NCBI GenBank assembly: GCA_026874595.1
Contig: CM049318.1
Span: 34,183,956 to 34,247,955 of the forward strand
Source: Sipunculus nudus
Taxonomy: Eukaryota; Annelida; Sipuncula; Golfingiida; Sipunculidae
Direction: 5' to 3'
Length of the DNA: 64,000 nt
Positions 1-12,043 of this stretch are shown here, in pieces. The position numbers and the translations under genes were made by a program. The number at the start of each line of letters is the position of its first letter. The stretch's first letter is position 1. The notes below the pieces were generated by a model, which saw only the letters and a list, made by a program, of their open reading frames with translations, was not told the origin of the DNA and did not search any database.

Positions 1-51
1 TTATTTTATGTATTGTATTGTACGTTTTAAATATGCATATGTATCTTTGTG

Positions 52-55
<4 letters not shown>

Positions 56-107
<52 letters not shown>
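56..107. repeat. (TA)n microsatellite
   Basis: Pure TA dinucleotide run in the intron 5' of the first recognisable exon. Its six-frame translation gives spurious YIYI peptides. Similar runs occur at 582-602, 26299-26347, 35912-35978, 62040-62060 and 63219-63269. Confidence 0.97.
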
Positions 108-111
<4 letters not shown>

Positions 112-401
112 AACCTTTTTGAAGTTATATCATCAAGTGTACAGCGACATTCTATCCTAGTCTCACTTTCAGTCTGGGGTCGTAAATATATTCTGTAACA
201 CCTCATAAATTCCCAACCTTTTCCATTCATCCTTAGATCTAATACATTCTCTACAACCGTAACCTAATATATTTTCCTTCTGAAAAGACGAGTGTCTAGT
301 GGGTGGGTTGGAGAAAGTTAGAAATTTGCTTTGTAACTGAATCCGTTGCCGTCTTACATTTTGACACTAAGAATATAAGTGAATACATTTCAATGTTGCA
401 G

Positions 402-515
402 GGAAATGCTCCGACGTCTTAGCCTGCAAGGGCGGTATGTGTGTGATGACTGGCAAGAACAACTCAAAATGTCTCTGCCCAGCGGGCAAGAAACCTAGGG
501 GGGAATCATGTGTCG
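402..515 (+). CDS. EGF-like exon (receptor-protease gene)
   Basis: Internal exon bounded by an AG acceptor (400-401) and a GT donor (516), phase 1 at both ends, 114 nt. It encodes one EGF-like module with six cysteines spaced C-x5-C-x4-C-x9-C-x-C-x10-C, ending in GESCV. In LDL-receptor-related proteins a module like this caps a YWTD propeller, and the next exon here begins such a propeller. The last base joins the next exon to make an Asp codon (GESCV-D-SDDFPP). It is not the first exon of the gene: no signal peptide is visible and the 5' part must lie before base 1. It is the most upstream exon I can support. Confidence 0.75.
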
Positions 516-1988
516 GTCAGTAATCAGCAAATTCCACATTGTGTCCCTGTTAACAGTTACGGCGTTAATGTTTAAACAGGAGAATATATATATATATATA
601 TATCTTCCAATCCGGGTAGTAGGAGGTAATCCCAGGAGTAAACCTGATTTATAAACGCGAAACAAGAGCCGCAAAGGATGAGCAGTTCCGTTCCAGTTCG
701 GAGGCTGCGCTTTAATCCTGTTACAAGGATATCCCAACTGTGTCTTCAAATAACACTTGCTGGAAACAGTATATCCGTTCAAAATCACATTTAATCCTTT
801 CCTTTGTGTAGTTGCATTTCATAGAGCAACTATAAACACAGGAAACTATGCCGACGTAATGACAACGCACTCGACGCGTTGATCTATTCGTTGAGCCTAA
901 ATGGCTCCGGGTGTTAGCCTAGTACTTACTTGACCGTTAGAAAATCTCCACAACCCGATATAAATTAGAGCATACGGCTTTGCTGCACTAAAAAAACGTT
1001 TCTTTTAGCTGTTACTAAGCTCTACCGGCCATCTGTCGAAATACCGCCTTATTTTACCATATCTTCATGTTCATTCTGTGTCATCATCACTAAACCAATC
1101 AAATGTAAAAATATTCTGAATACTAAGTATTGCCCGGATAAATGAGTAGTTTTTATCGGAGTATGAAAACTCTATTTGATACCTATACGTTTGCTGTGTT
1201 ATTTTGATATGAACCAATAAGCTCGCTCGTCTAAATATGACAGAAAGCAAATACCGTCGTTTGTGGATATCAGATCTGAAAGCATTTGTAAAACTGCCCC
1301 AATAAACCGATTTCCTGCATTCTCAACGTGTCACGAAAACACCAAACACATAACTCCCATTAATAACTGATCATCACAACTAAATAAAGAAAACTTATAA
1401 ATCGGTCACAACGTATTTACCTATGAAAGACAACTAATAAATTACTATAACTGGCACTTAATGATTACATTTCGAACGAGATGTTGCTATTTTTACTTTT
1501 CATGCTGTAATTTGTGCACGAAATTGTTCGGATTCTGAATGTACTAATTATCTAATTTTTTTCCAAACTCAGCACTTCCCCAGGGTGGGATTGATATTTT
1601 GATGGTTTGTCAACACTCATTTCCATATATCTATGGAAATATGGATTTTAAGTGCCAAAAAATTAAGGCGATGAGAAAATACAGAATAAACTTATAAAAA
1701 GTCGCGCTGCAGTGGAGAAAATAAATGATAATTTTTTTAATGTGATAAGAAACCGATCAAATGTGGCTTTACTTTCTCTCAACATGTTATCTGTTTATCG
1801 GCAATTTAGTATCATTATCATTAATTGAAATATGCCAGAAATCATGTTGTAGACAAAACAAATAGAACAAGAGAAAGCTTAAAAACTGAACAATATAAAA
1901 CCTACTTATCTTGGTTAAATATTACTTTTATGTGTACCTTTTCTGCTGGGTGATATACTGTTGTGAGATTATACCCTTATCATTACAG
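516..1988 (+). other. intron, no other feature seen
   Basis: AT-rich non-coding DNA between the EGF exon and the first propeller exon. It contains a short (TA)n run at 582-602. I see no conserved coding signal or RNA gene. Confidence 0.6.
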
Positions 1989-2255
1989 ACAGCGACGACT
2001 TCCCGCCTCTCTGCTTCGTTTACGCTGTGGGCAATGCAATATGTTCGGATCACGTGCTTCAAGTGCAGGAGACGTCAAGATCAGATACATCAGGATGCTT
2101 TAAGAGATCCCCCGGCGAGGTCAGCGCCCTCTGTGTACATTCGTCATCTAAAACAGTCTACTTCTATCTTAGTGGAACTTCCTCGATACGAAGCCGGCGC
2201 CTTGACAAACAAAGCGCATCTGCAATTAAAATACGTTCATCTGGAGATGTCACTG
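1989..2255 (+). CDS. LDLR class B propeller exon, blades 1-2
   Basis: Acceptor ATTACAG (ends 1988) and donor GTGAG (from 2256); 267 nt, phase 1 to phase 1. It encodes 89 residues that begin SDDFPPLCFVYAVGNAI and read as the first two blades of a six-bladed YWTD-type propeller: PPLCFVYAVGNAICSDHVL, then VSALCVHSSSKTVYFYL with following SIRSRRL. The YWTD signature itself is degenerate here, as is common in outer blades. It joins the EGF exon and the next exon in frame (SGDVT-D-MAVDQSTGTLYWT). Such propellers bind ligands on the cell surface; no ligand can be named. Confidence 0.75.
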
Positions 2256-2528
2256 GTGAGGAACAAAATTATGCATCGATGTTGTAATTACTTCTGGGAT
2301 CCGTACAATCAAGAAAATTTGCGCGACCTGTTTTTTTTTTCTCTTCTTTTCTTGGAATGCCTCAGAATGTTTCTTTTTTGATATTTCATATATTTTATTC
2401 TCTTTCATCATCGACATCCCATCATTAAATCGAGCTCAAAGTGAACTAAATATGGTTCAATAAAAAAATAATATAATTAAATACAAAATCATTAAACACG
2501 TAGACAATTCAAACGACAATCCTCAAGT

Positions 2529-3980
2529 TTAACATCTGGTATTTAAAATGGAGAGTATTTTCCCCCATTTTTCCATATATTTATGTACTTCTCTTTCTTT
2601 TTCTGCTACCTTACGTTCGATTAATTCTTTATCTTTTATATACTTGTTAAATATCAAGAGCAAAGGGACTCTTCCTTGCTTACGATATTTTAAAATTACG
2701 AACTTATATGTCAATATCAATATATCAATTAGCTTTTTGTATGGAACATCACTTGAACACCCTGAATATTTTATTTCTCTCGTTAATGCTGGCATATAAA
2801 TCCTTGCTTGACTGGCCCAACTTGTAATATGAAAATAAAGAGATTTGGTAAAAATACATTCACAAGAAGATGACAAACAGATTCCGTATCCATGAAACCA
2901 TGCGAGCATCTATTCGTATCTGTTACTCTCCATATATATAACTTTTCGTTAACAGTCAAAATATTATGTAAAATTTTAAATTGGAATTGCCTCAAATACA
3001 TGTTCCTTGGTGTTATATATATATGCTTCAAAGCTTTCTACCAACAGAAATCGTTGGTTAAATCTCGTTGAAGATTTACTTTGTTCACTGGTTCTTCTAT
3101 TTTTTTTTCAGTATTGATCGATTAAACACTTGCTTAAAATTCGTTTCTCTAGATTAATGAATATATCCCCCATAGATATTATTTCGTCAGATAATATATC
3201 ATCATTAGACAAGCCTGTTTTTATACTATCTCTCGAACCACCTCCTGTAACCCTCTCCAGTGAATAACGTTAGAAGAATAAACAGTACTAACGGGAATCA
3301 CTTGTGAAATTTCTTTTTTCCGACCATCATCATGTAATATATGGTATATATATCTGATGCATATATCATCTTAATATTTAATATATACCTATCCTTCCTA
3401 GCAATATATATTTATTATTCCACAGCCGTTTTAATACGGTCTCTGAACTAATAGGTTCTACAGAGGTAAAATTTGACCATGCCAGTAAGCAGTGCTGATA
3501 GAACTTTGATACTGTTCTTTTTATGCAACTAATGTCAAAATTAACTGATATATTTGACACTCCTCCTACACTTCTTAAGAAGTGATTCGGTATTTCAATA
3601 CATTTTGCTTTCTTCAATATCTTCATTCTAACAACCCACATAATTCTTTGTGTTTCTATAATAGTACTTATATCTGGCAATCTAATGCCCCCTGCTTCTC
3701 TATCATTTAAAAGAACCTCATGTTTAATTTTCGGCTTTCTTCCATACCATATTAAGTCTGAAATACAGCTTTTAATTTTTTAACAAAGCTTGATGGAGGT
3801 TCTAGTATATGTGAAACATACAGTAATTTCGAAATGCCTAAAGCTTTAACAATTATAATTCTCCAATATATTTTCAATGCTCTTTGTTTCCAGATGTTAT
3901 GTTATAAAGGACTTCGATTTTATTGTGAATCCTATCAAAATTTAAAGTATTAGAACGTGTAGTGTCATACGTATAATAAA
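2529..3980 (-). mobile_element. Tx1/L1-like LINE, C-terminal part of ORF2 (relic)
   Basis: Minus-strand fragments in several frames resemble the post-reverse-transcriptase region of Tx1-clade LINE ORF2. The pieces, in element order, are KILGIYYTYD (about 3975), then LPDISTIIETQRIMWVVR-like sequence (3670-3380), then QFKILHNILTVNEKLY followed by TDTNRCSHG and ESVCHLL (3030-2800), a cysteine/histidine-rich C-terminal motif. Frameshifts and stops break it, so it is dead. It is the downstream half of the element continued at 6590-8100; the block between them is an insertion. Confidence 0.75.
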
Positions 3981-6590
3981 TCCCTAAAATTTTAATTGCG
4001 TCTTTACGTAAGTTGACCCATTTAATGTCGTCTTCACCTGCTGGTATATCCGTGCTAGTACCAGGCCAGGCAGCTTCACATTTGTTAGCGAAGCTGTGAC
4101 CTTATGCGATGGTACGGCGTCGTCCGGCGTACGTCGTGCGTCGTGCGTCGTCTGTACGTTAACCATAGCTATCTCAAAAACGGCAGAAGCGGGCATCACT
4201 AATTTTTTTGCAAATGATCAGTCATCTGATTTTGTCAATTTTTTTCAAACTGCATTTTCTTAGATTTTATAGGGAAAGCTAAAAAAGTTTTAAATATTTT
4301 CTTCTCCAAAACTGTCCAGCCAAATTGTCCAATATTTCACAGAAATAATTCCTGGGACAATCTCTCTCAAGTTTGTTCGATTGGTTCCAGTTCGGAGATT
4401 TTTGGCTGAGTTACAGGAGGTTGAACTTAGTCATCCGTCCCAAAAAGCACACTAAAATTAAAATCTCTGAAACGGCTAGAGCTAGAATCACCAAATTTTA
4501 TACCAATGTTTGTCACATATGTCATATCTGAAATTGAGGTATTGGTGGCGCCACCTACATTGATCTATTTTTTAAGCGAACATGTAATTTTAAACTCTTC
4601 TAGCTTATACACTGATTTATGATGAAACTGTTAAGCTGATTCGTTTAAATTTTACAAGAATTATTCTTTGGTAGGGTTCTGTCAGTTTTATAAAAATAGA
4701 TTGGGTAAATACAGCTTTAAAAAAAAGCATTGTAGCCAATTTAAAAAGGCTTTCTGTGTTTGAAAACAGATTTGACAATATGCTGGGTTTCAGCAGCCAA
4801 GCCAAGAGGTCACTCAGCACAAACAGGTGGGGTCCAGACATCACTATGGCAACTGACCTGGCTCTGGCGGATGTCTAGACAATGTGTCTATACGTCTAGA
4901 CACTGCGTCTAGACGTTTAGACACAATGTATAGACGCAGAATTCCCAGATTATTGGAACTATATCTTTCAGCTGTTTGAAAAAACTTGGTTTGCATTTTT
5001 AGCGAATCCGTGAGCTTATGCAATGGTGTGGCGTCTTCCGTCTTCCGTCGTCCGTCGTGCGTCATAGCTATCTCAAAAAGGGCAGAAGCTAGCATCACAA
5101 TTTTTTTTAAAAAAGATTAGTCATCTAAAAAATTATCGGATTTTTAGCAAACCTGTGAGCTTATGCAATGTTGCTGCATTGTCCATCGTGCGTCAGTGCG
5201 TCATGCATCGTCTCTAGTTAACCATACCTATCTCAAAAATGGCAGGAGCTAGCATCACCAATTTTTTTGCAAATAATCAGTCATCAGTCATCATTTGTTT
5301 ATTTTTTTCTAACTGCATTTTCTTAGATTTTTACATTGCGTCCATTTGTTCATCTGCCTTGGGATAAAAACACTCGTATCTTGGCAGTGGTTTGGCTTAT
5401 CCACCCGAAATTTTGCAGGTTTATACATCCTTGACAGCTTTCTTGATTTTATGGCAGGTGGCGCCACCACCTTCATTCAAATTTACGCTGCAAACATCTC
5501 TGGAACCATTTGACCGATTGGGCAAAAATTTTGCATGTTTATAGATCTCACATAGCTCTTTATCATACACAAAACTGGTGGCGCCACCTGCAATCATTTT
5601 TGCACAGTGTCCGTATATTTGTTTGTCGTGGGATAAAATCACTTATATCTCGGCAGTTGTTTGACATATCTGCCTAAAATTGTGCAGGTTTTTTTACATC
5701 TTGGATAGCTTTCTCGATTTTGTGGCAGGTAGCGCCACCTACATTTATGTATACTCTGCAAACATTCAGACATATCTCAGGACCTGTTTGACCTATCCCC
5801 GTGAAATTTTGCATATGTATAGATTTCACATAGCTCTTAATCATACACAAAAATGGTGGCGCTACCTGCCACCATTTTTGCAGAGCGTCCGTATGTTTTG
5901 CTGCCATAGGCTTAATTCACTCATATCTCAATGTGATTTGACTTATCTGCTTAAAATTTTGCATGTTTATACATCTTGGACAGTTTTCTAGATTTTGTGG
6001 TAGGTGGCGCCACCTACATTTATGTATATGCTGCAGATATTAGGCTTATATTTCAGGACAGGTTTGACATATCCCCCTGAAATTTTGCATGTGTATAGAA
6101 CTCACATAGCTCTTAATCAAACACAATAGTGGTGGCGCCACCTGTCACCATTTTTACACAGCGTCCGTCTGTTTGTCTGCCGTGGGCAAAAATCACTCGT
6201 ATCTCATTGGTGGTTTGACTTGTCTGCTTAAAATTTTGCATGTTTATACATCATGGACAGTTTTCTGGATTTTGTGGTAGGTGGCACAACCGACCTACAC
6301 ATTTCGGCTTCAAACATCCAGGCTATTATGCAACACACCTGACTCTATTTCCCCTTGCCACTCAATCCATGCCTCACTTCACACGTCCCAATCTGATTTT
6401 GGCAGATACAAGTAGTCGCTTGTTGACTACCTCTATTCTAGTTTTTGTGTTGTGTGCACCCATGCTAGAATTTCAGCAGTGATGTTTTTTTAATTGTTTC
6501 TTGTTCTAAGTGTTTAGTACTTGCATTATTGAAGCATTATACCTGGTGTAATCTCATTGCACAGGTTCGCATTAGGCCTGTAGGCCTTGT
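3981..6590. repeat. 2.6-kb repeat block inserted in the LINE, with GGTGGCGCCACC palindromes
   Basis: Non-coding block separating two halves of a minus-strand LINE. The left part has three related stretches ending in a CGTC/CGTG-rich run followed by a CATAGCTATCTCAAAAA-type sequence (about 4080-4200, 4990-5100, 5140-5290). The right part is a tandem array: about four units of roughly 270-277 bp, marked by the 12-bp perfect palindrome GGTGGCGCCACC or one- to three-base variants at about 5459, 5579, 5729, 5855, 6003, 6131 and 6280, with a single copy at about 4547. Each unit repeats 'ATTTTGCATGTTTATA' and 'CACATAGCTCTTAATCA'-like words. No coding potential is convincing. Confidence 0.85.
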
Positions 6591-8100
6591 TGTAATTTAT
6601 TTCGAGAGATGAAATCTTCTCAAATTGTTTCAAAAAATTTACCTAATCTCTTTCATAGATTGTGAATCCCTAAGAAAAAAGGGTGGGTCGTCTGCATTAA
6701 GTATTGCTTTATTTCAGAACCGTTTATACTTATACTATATTGGCAAATCATTATTGCTAACATTTCAATCACCAATATATAAAGATACGGGGCCAATGGA
6801 TCTCCTTGTCTTGTTCCTCGTTCCAAATGAAAGTACCTAGTGCTGTACCCATTGTTCATTACACAGCTTTCCAAGTTATTTTGCAATATATTAATCCACC
6901 GTAAGAATGTACTCACAAAACCAAATTTCTTTAAAGCATTGAATGAAAATACATGATCAATACCATCAAAAGCTGCTGCAAAATCTATTGCGAAAATGAT
7001 AACCCTTATCTATTCAAGGCCACAAAAATCTAATATATATCTGATAAGGAAGTTTGTATCAGAAATCCTTCTACCTTCCACGAATGCACTTTGGTCTTGA
7101 TCTATCAGTATTGGTAAACATTTTTTTAATCTTTCTGCCAAAACTTTGCTTAATATTTTTAAGTCCACGTTCATTAAACTGATAGGTCTCCAGGATGAAA
7201 GTCTCCTATTGTCTTTTCCAGGTTTTTCAATTAGTCTTATTACTGCTTGTCTTTGGCTAGTTGTAAGAGACCCCTTAGTAAAACTTTGATTAAAACAATT
7301 TAACAGGTCATCAATCAAGACATCAAAAAAGGTTATGTAAAATTCTTTTGGTAATCCGTCATTACCAGGTGTTTTGTTATTCTTCATATTTTTTAACGCA
7401 TTTTTAAAATCATCCTTAGAAATTTCACTTTCACATTGATCTACCTCGTTTCCAGGTATTGTCGGTACTTTTATATTATCTAAAATTTGTAAACATTCGT
7501 TTTCTTCTACATATAGTTTTCTCTTATATTTTTCTTGATAATATTCCTTGACTGATTTCATGATATTTTCTGGCTCTTGGACTTCTTTTCCATTTATTAT
7601 CAATTTTCTTATAGTAGATTTTATTTTATTTCTCTTTTCACTATTCATAAAGTACTTTGTACTGCGTTTACCCTCATCGTGCCACTGGACTCTGGTTCTC
7701 ACTATTAATCCTTCTACATATGCTTTATAAAATTGTTCATGCTCCAGTTGGCGATGATCATATTGTACCAGATTAAGAGTTTTATCATTTGATAAGTTAT
7801 TTTCTGCTTGTGCGGCATTTTGTTTAAGGCTCTCTAATTTCTTCCTTGCTTGCTTTTGTTTTTTCTTAGTATACTTAATTGTAATTTCTCTTATTTTGTA
7901 TTTTAAATATTCCCAACTGGTCATATCATCCATGGTGTCTTTATCGTTGTCTCGCAAATTTTTAACGTTTTCTCTAATTAAAATATTGTACTCTTGGTCG
8001 TTCAACAATAAGGTATTATATTTCCAATGTGATTGACCATAACCTGTTTTTAACCATGACAGAAAGTAGTCATATTCAAGCCAAGCGTACATATTACGAA
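6590..8100 (-). mobile_element. Tx1/L1-like LINE, ORF2 linker and reverse transcriptase (5'-truncated)
   Basis: A 360-residue minus-strand reading frame (8092 to 7010) carries the region before and including the start of a LINE reverse transcriptase: DEGKRSTKYFMNSEKRNK, NNKTPGNDGLPKEFY, SSWRPISLMNVDLKILSKVL and DQSAFVEGRRISDTN. The frame breaks near 7010 and continues as AFDGIDHVFSFNALKKFGF, then RGTRQGDPLAPYLYILVIE (6900-6740). The catalytic ADD lies about 6690-6705 in another frame (NADDPPFF), so a frameshift has broken the polymerase. The N-terminal endonuclease is absent, as expected for a 5'-truncated insertion. Clade call is from overall motif pattern (Tx1/L1-like), not a phylogeny. Confidence 0.85.
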
Positions 8101-8680
8101 ATTTCGATGCGATACGATTTCGTAATACCCTATCGCAGCGTTATATCATAAATACCTAAGATTCATATCGCATTTTTCCATACACTATACGTATTCGTAC
8201 AAACGGGGATGGGATAATTATATCAAATACTGTTTAAAAAACATTGCTGCTTATTAGATGGTCGGTTTTATTAATCGCACAAAATCGGTTTTACGCACCG
8301 AGAACAGGAAATAAATTTAGGGTAGGACAAGAAAAAGGACTAAGCCACTAAAGTCCAGCGTACACATTAAAAAATTTGTAATTTTTAATGGCATCTACTT
8401 CTGTGCCCAGTACCCGGATGAACGACGCAAGGAGCCATCAGAAGTTCATATTTACTTTCCAATTCCAGTACATAATGTGAATGCAACATCAAAATCATAA
8501 ATGTGAGCCTGTAAGCCCAATATAATATTAAGTGTGGTCAATTTTTTTAATGTCGTTTAATGTTACAGACAGGAAATTGCTCTTGTTTGTGACGCGTGCC
8601 AACTCAAATGCCTTCGAATTAAGAACATTTGTTTAACTGACGTGACTACCACAGCCCTTATTAAGTAATTTTGGTAATTG

Positions 8681-8945
8681 GCCCAAATACGCTCCTGCAC
8701 AGAAGGCTTCCAAAGTTCATGGTTGCGAGAGCTGTTTATCGAACAGTCGTGACATCACAAAAGCCGGTCGAGTATGACGTCGCATTCACTGACATCATCA
8801 GCTTGAATTCTATATCTTTGTTCTCAATCGATGAATATATCGCATTCATTGTGAAGTGTTTTGTCATATTTTCGATTACTTATTATACGGATTTAGTGCA
8901 AGGTAAGACATAATCATTCACTTAATACTCAGCGGACTACTCCTA
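8681..8945 (+). repeat. interspersed repeat, copy 1 (shared with about 53368-53640)
   Basis: An intronic stretch of about 265 bp is clearly related to 53368-53640. Shared words include TGATGAATATATCGCATTC or its one-base variant, 'ACTGACGTCATCAG'-like, and 'TTAAGTGCAAGACATA'-like at the right end. Its frame at 8671-8913 is open by chance; the second copy is not open in the same way, so I do not call a gene. Confidence 0.7.
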
Positions 8946-9245
8946 CAACCTTAGCCGAGAAAATTTTATTTTGTCTCATTTTATAAAAAAAAAATCCCAG
9001 AAAAATTATGGACAAGGGTATTTGTACAGACCACTTATCCGTGTTTGGGTGTTTGGGAGAGTTGCCCAAAATATGCAAATTTTCGCCTTGTCAGATGATT
9101 GACTGCTTACATTGCCAACGGTAACTTGATTGGTTGTGTTCAACTGCTCTGCTTAAGATTATTCGTTGGACAAATATGTGATAAAGGTTACATAGAGTTC
9201 ATGATTAGGTCAATGGATAAAGTTTACCTTAATGCCAATTTGCAG

Positions 9246-9390
9246 ACATGGCTGTTGACCAGAGTACAGGTACACTTTACTGGACGCTTATGAACCAAAA
9301 TCTCATACGCGTATGGAAGGAGGGCATATCCATGACATGGAAATATCCAGTAATCAGACCTTACGCAATCACAGTGCATGCAGGAAAAAG
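9246..9390 (+). CDS. LDLR class B propeller exon, blade 3 (YWT)
   Basis: Acceptor TTGCAG (ends 9245), donor GTAAC (from 9391); 145 nt, phase 1 to phase 2. It encodes MAVDQSTGTLYWTLMNQNL and onward to a PYAITVHAGKR end, with a clear YWT signature. The Asp made at the upstream junction gives VT-D-MAVD, the normal approach to a YWTD blade. The final two bases (AG) combine with the first base of the next exon to give Arg. Confidence 0.85.
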
Positions 9391-10316
9391 GTAACCCTTT
9401 TATCTGTAGTTTAAATATGTAATTCTTAGTTGCCAATAGAGTAATATAATATAATTAGAAAAAGAATGCAGAATACAGTGTAACTTTGTGTGTGGCAAAA
9501 ATTCATTGCTCTCGTTTTACTAAACTGTATGGAACAAGGCAGTTAACTGTGTTCAGAGAATTTTTCCGTTTTGTAGATTTAAGAATTTCCATGAAAAAAA
9601 TCCGTTCCTCTCCTTATTTCCGACTGCGTTTCATCTATGCTTAAAATGACAATAGTCTTAATACTTGCAGACATAAATAAAGAATTACCATATAATATGT
9701 CATAATTTATTACACCTACCAACGAAGGGGGCAGGTGAATATGTGATCAATCGTGTCCGAGTGATATATCTTCGATAGTTCCAAGGGAATTTGTGGATTG
9801 ATCGGTCATAGATGAAGAAAAATTTTTTTTTTTTGCAAATCAGAACAATTAACTTTCGCTTATTATTGGCTAGGGTTTGTCCGTTTATTTCCAAAATAAT
9901 TTCGCTTTCTTCCTTTTATCAATGGCCCGTCTTCCTAAAAAGTTTCATTTTAATCAGTAGAGAACTTGAAAAAAAATAATGTTTTATGACTGATGTTGTA
10001 ACTGATGTTTCTCGTGGTCATGGTTACGTCGGCTAGTTATAAAACGGGTTCAGTGACAATGACCTCAATCATTTTACTTTTATTTAACAAGTTAATCGGG
10101 TCTAGGGAGCTTGGCGGGAGCGGAAGAACATCCCCCTAGCATTCGTCATAGTTTGTCCACAGGTTAAATACATCCTTATTAGGACAATGAATTTTAGGAA
10201 ATCAATGTGAAATGGTGGGATGTGAGCTTATCACATTTTGAGGTGGGTCTAGATGGAGAGAGGGATGCGCTAGGTACGTACTTTCATTTAAATAAATTTA
10301 TTTACCTGTCAAACAG

Positions 10317-10448
10317 GATGGTATTCTGGAGCACGTTATCCGATCAGCCAAGTTTGAACTCTGCTCAACTTGATGGGGACAGCGTAACACAGATTTTGTC
10401 TGGCGGGCTAAAACACCCGAGTCAACTTGCTTTTGACGGGGACAACAG
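10317..10448 (+). CDS. LDLR class B propeller exon, blades 4-5
   Basis: Acceptor AAACAG (ends 10316), donor GTGGG (from 10449); 132 nt, phase 2 to phase 2. It encodes MVFWSTLSDQPSLNSAQLDG and ends PSQLAFDGDN-R. FWST replaces YWTD in blade 4; the 'xxAQLDG' turn and the PSQLAFD strand before the next YWTD are typical of the family. The donor GTGGGT is acceptable and keeps the frame to the next exon. Confidence 0.85.
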
Positions 10449-11931
10449 GTGGGTTGTCGTTTTATATATCTTATATTACTGGTACTACTTTACCATTAAA
10501 ATAAACATTCAACAAAATATGGTTAGTTCACCACCTGTTTTGATTGGTTTGCACTTAGAAACTGAAGATCAAGTGCAAATATTGTAAATTGAAAGAACAA
10601 TCACAATTGATTTAAAATCAAATCACCCACTGCAAATATGTAATAAAGGATATAAGGTCACTTGATTACCTTTAATTACAAATGTAATAAAACAAAAAGA
10701 TTTAAATTGACTGCCCTAATTTACTAATATCAACTAACAGGTAATTTGATTCATAGTGCATTTAAAAACACAACATTTATAAAACATCAGTGCATATCAT
10801 GAGGCTTAAATAGATAGCTTTTACCTGGAGGATGAGAGATTTGCATTGGGTATGCCTTGCTTCATACAGTCGATAGTTTCATATCAATCAAGGGGCATGC
10901 TAAGATGCAGAACTCTAAACACTTTTGGCAAATGAATGAGGAAGTGCTAGTTCACGGGAGCCCAAATTATTTCCGGTTAGTGCAAGGACGTCAGCGTATT
11001 TGAAGTCTAACGAACAACGGGGATTGCACTAGGACAATCTAGGATTATGCTGTAACATTCTCGCTCTATAAGCACATGTGCATATGAAGACGTGTATAGT
11101 AGAAACGGCCTAATAAAACCCTACAAACACCGATCCGAGCAGCTGTGGAGAGTAGTTTGCAAATGACAGAAAAAATAGGAAGTTGACAATAACTGTGGTC
11201 GTGTATGTGCGCATTCTTCGTTTCTGTTTAACTTTTTGCTGGTTTTATATTCTTTAAATGAGATAAATAAAATTGTATTAAATAAGTTGAACTTACTTGA
11301 TTCTTTTTTTAACATTTATTTATTAAAAGTTTTTTTTAAACCCCTGGTGTAGGTTTATTGTGCTTTTTCTGAACCGGTATTTCCTACCTGATCAAATGAG
11401 CCTACAAAAAGAACTTTTTTTACTGTTCTTAGAGTTATACCTAGGACCATTAAGGGCTAATAAAACCTCCTACAAAAGGTTCCTCACTGGCTCCAGTCCC
11501 AAAAGAAAATCCCCAGGGTTCTTCTTTATGTAACCATTTTGTCTATGACTCTGAAATGCTCATGTGTCTCAGTATAACAACAGAGTTCATTTTCGTAGGC
11601 TGTTAAATGTTATTTCTCAATTTGAAAATAAGATATAAAAAATAGAAAATAAACGTATTTCAAACAACTGATATACTTGATAGGCTGGTTTGCGAGTCGA
11701 ATTCGACAGTAACCAGTTCATGCTTCACAAGTAACTTGAACTTGTGTATTGTTTTGTTCATCGATATTTTTGATAGTCACTGGTATCTTATATTTTATAA
11801 TTTAGAATTTCGACAGCGACGATATCAATTTAATTTGTTTTGGTAGTGCAGTAGAGAAGTTCTTCTGGACAGTAACATTACGCTCTCCTTTAACTCATGC
11901 CTTTGCACTTCCATGTTTTCTGTGACTTAAG

Positions 11932-12043
11932 GCTATACTGGACAGACAAGCATGAATCTTCAATCAATTCCGTCAGACTGGATGGTACGGATAAAAGAAA
12001 ACATCTTCACCGGACGAGTGTCTTTGGTATAGCATTATGGCAG
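11932..12043 (+). CDS. LDLR class B propeller exon, blade 5 (YWTD)
   Basis: Acceptor GACTTAAG (ends 11931), donor GTATG (from 12044); 112 nt, phase 2 to phase 0. It encodes LYWTDKHESSINSVRLDG, a canonical YWTD plus RLDG blade, then a VFGIALWQ strand that leads into blade 6. This is the clearest LDL-receptor class B repeat in the window. Confidence 0.9.

Noticed and set aside
27-230. Open frame with a YIYIYI repeat
   Set aside because: It is the translation of the (TA)n microsatellite; the same applies to frames at 582-602 and 63219-63269.
8671-8913. 80-residue frame in the intron before blade 3
   Set aside because: It lies in an interspersed repeat also found at 53368-53640, where the frame is not kept.
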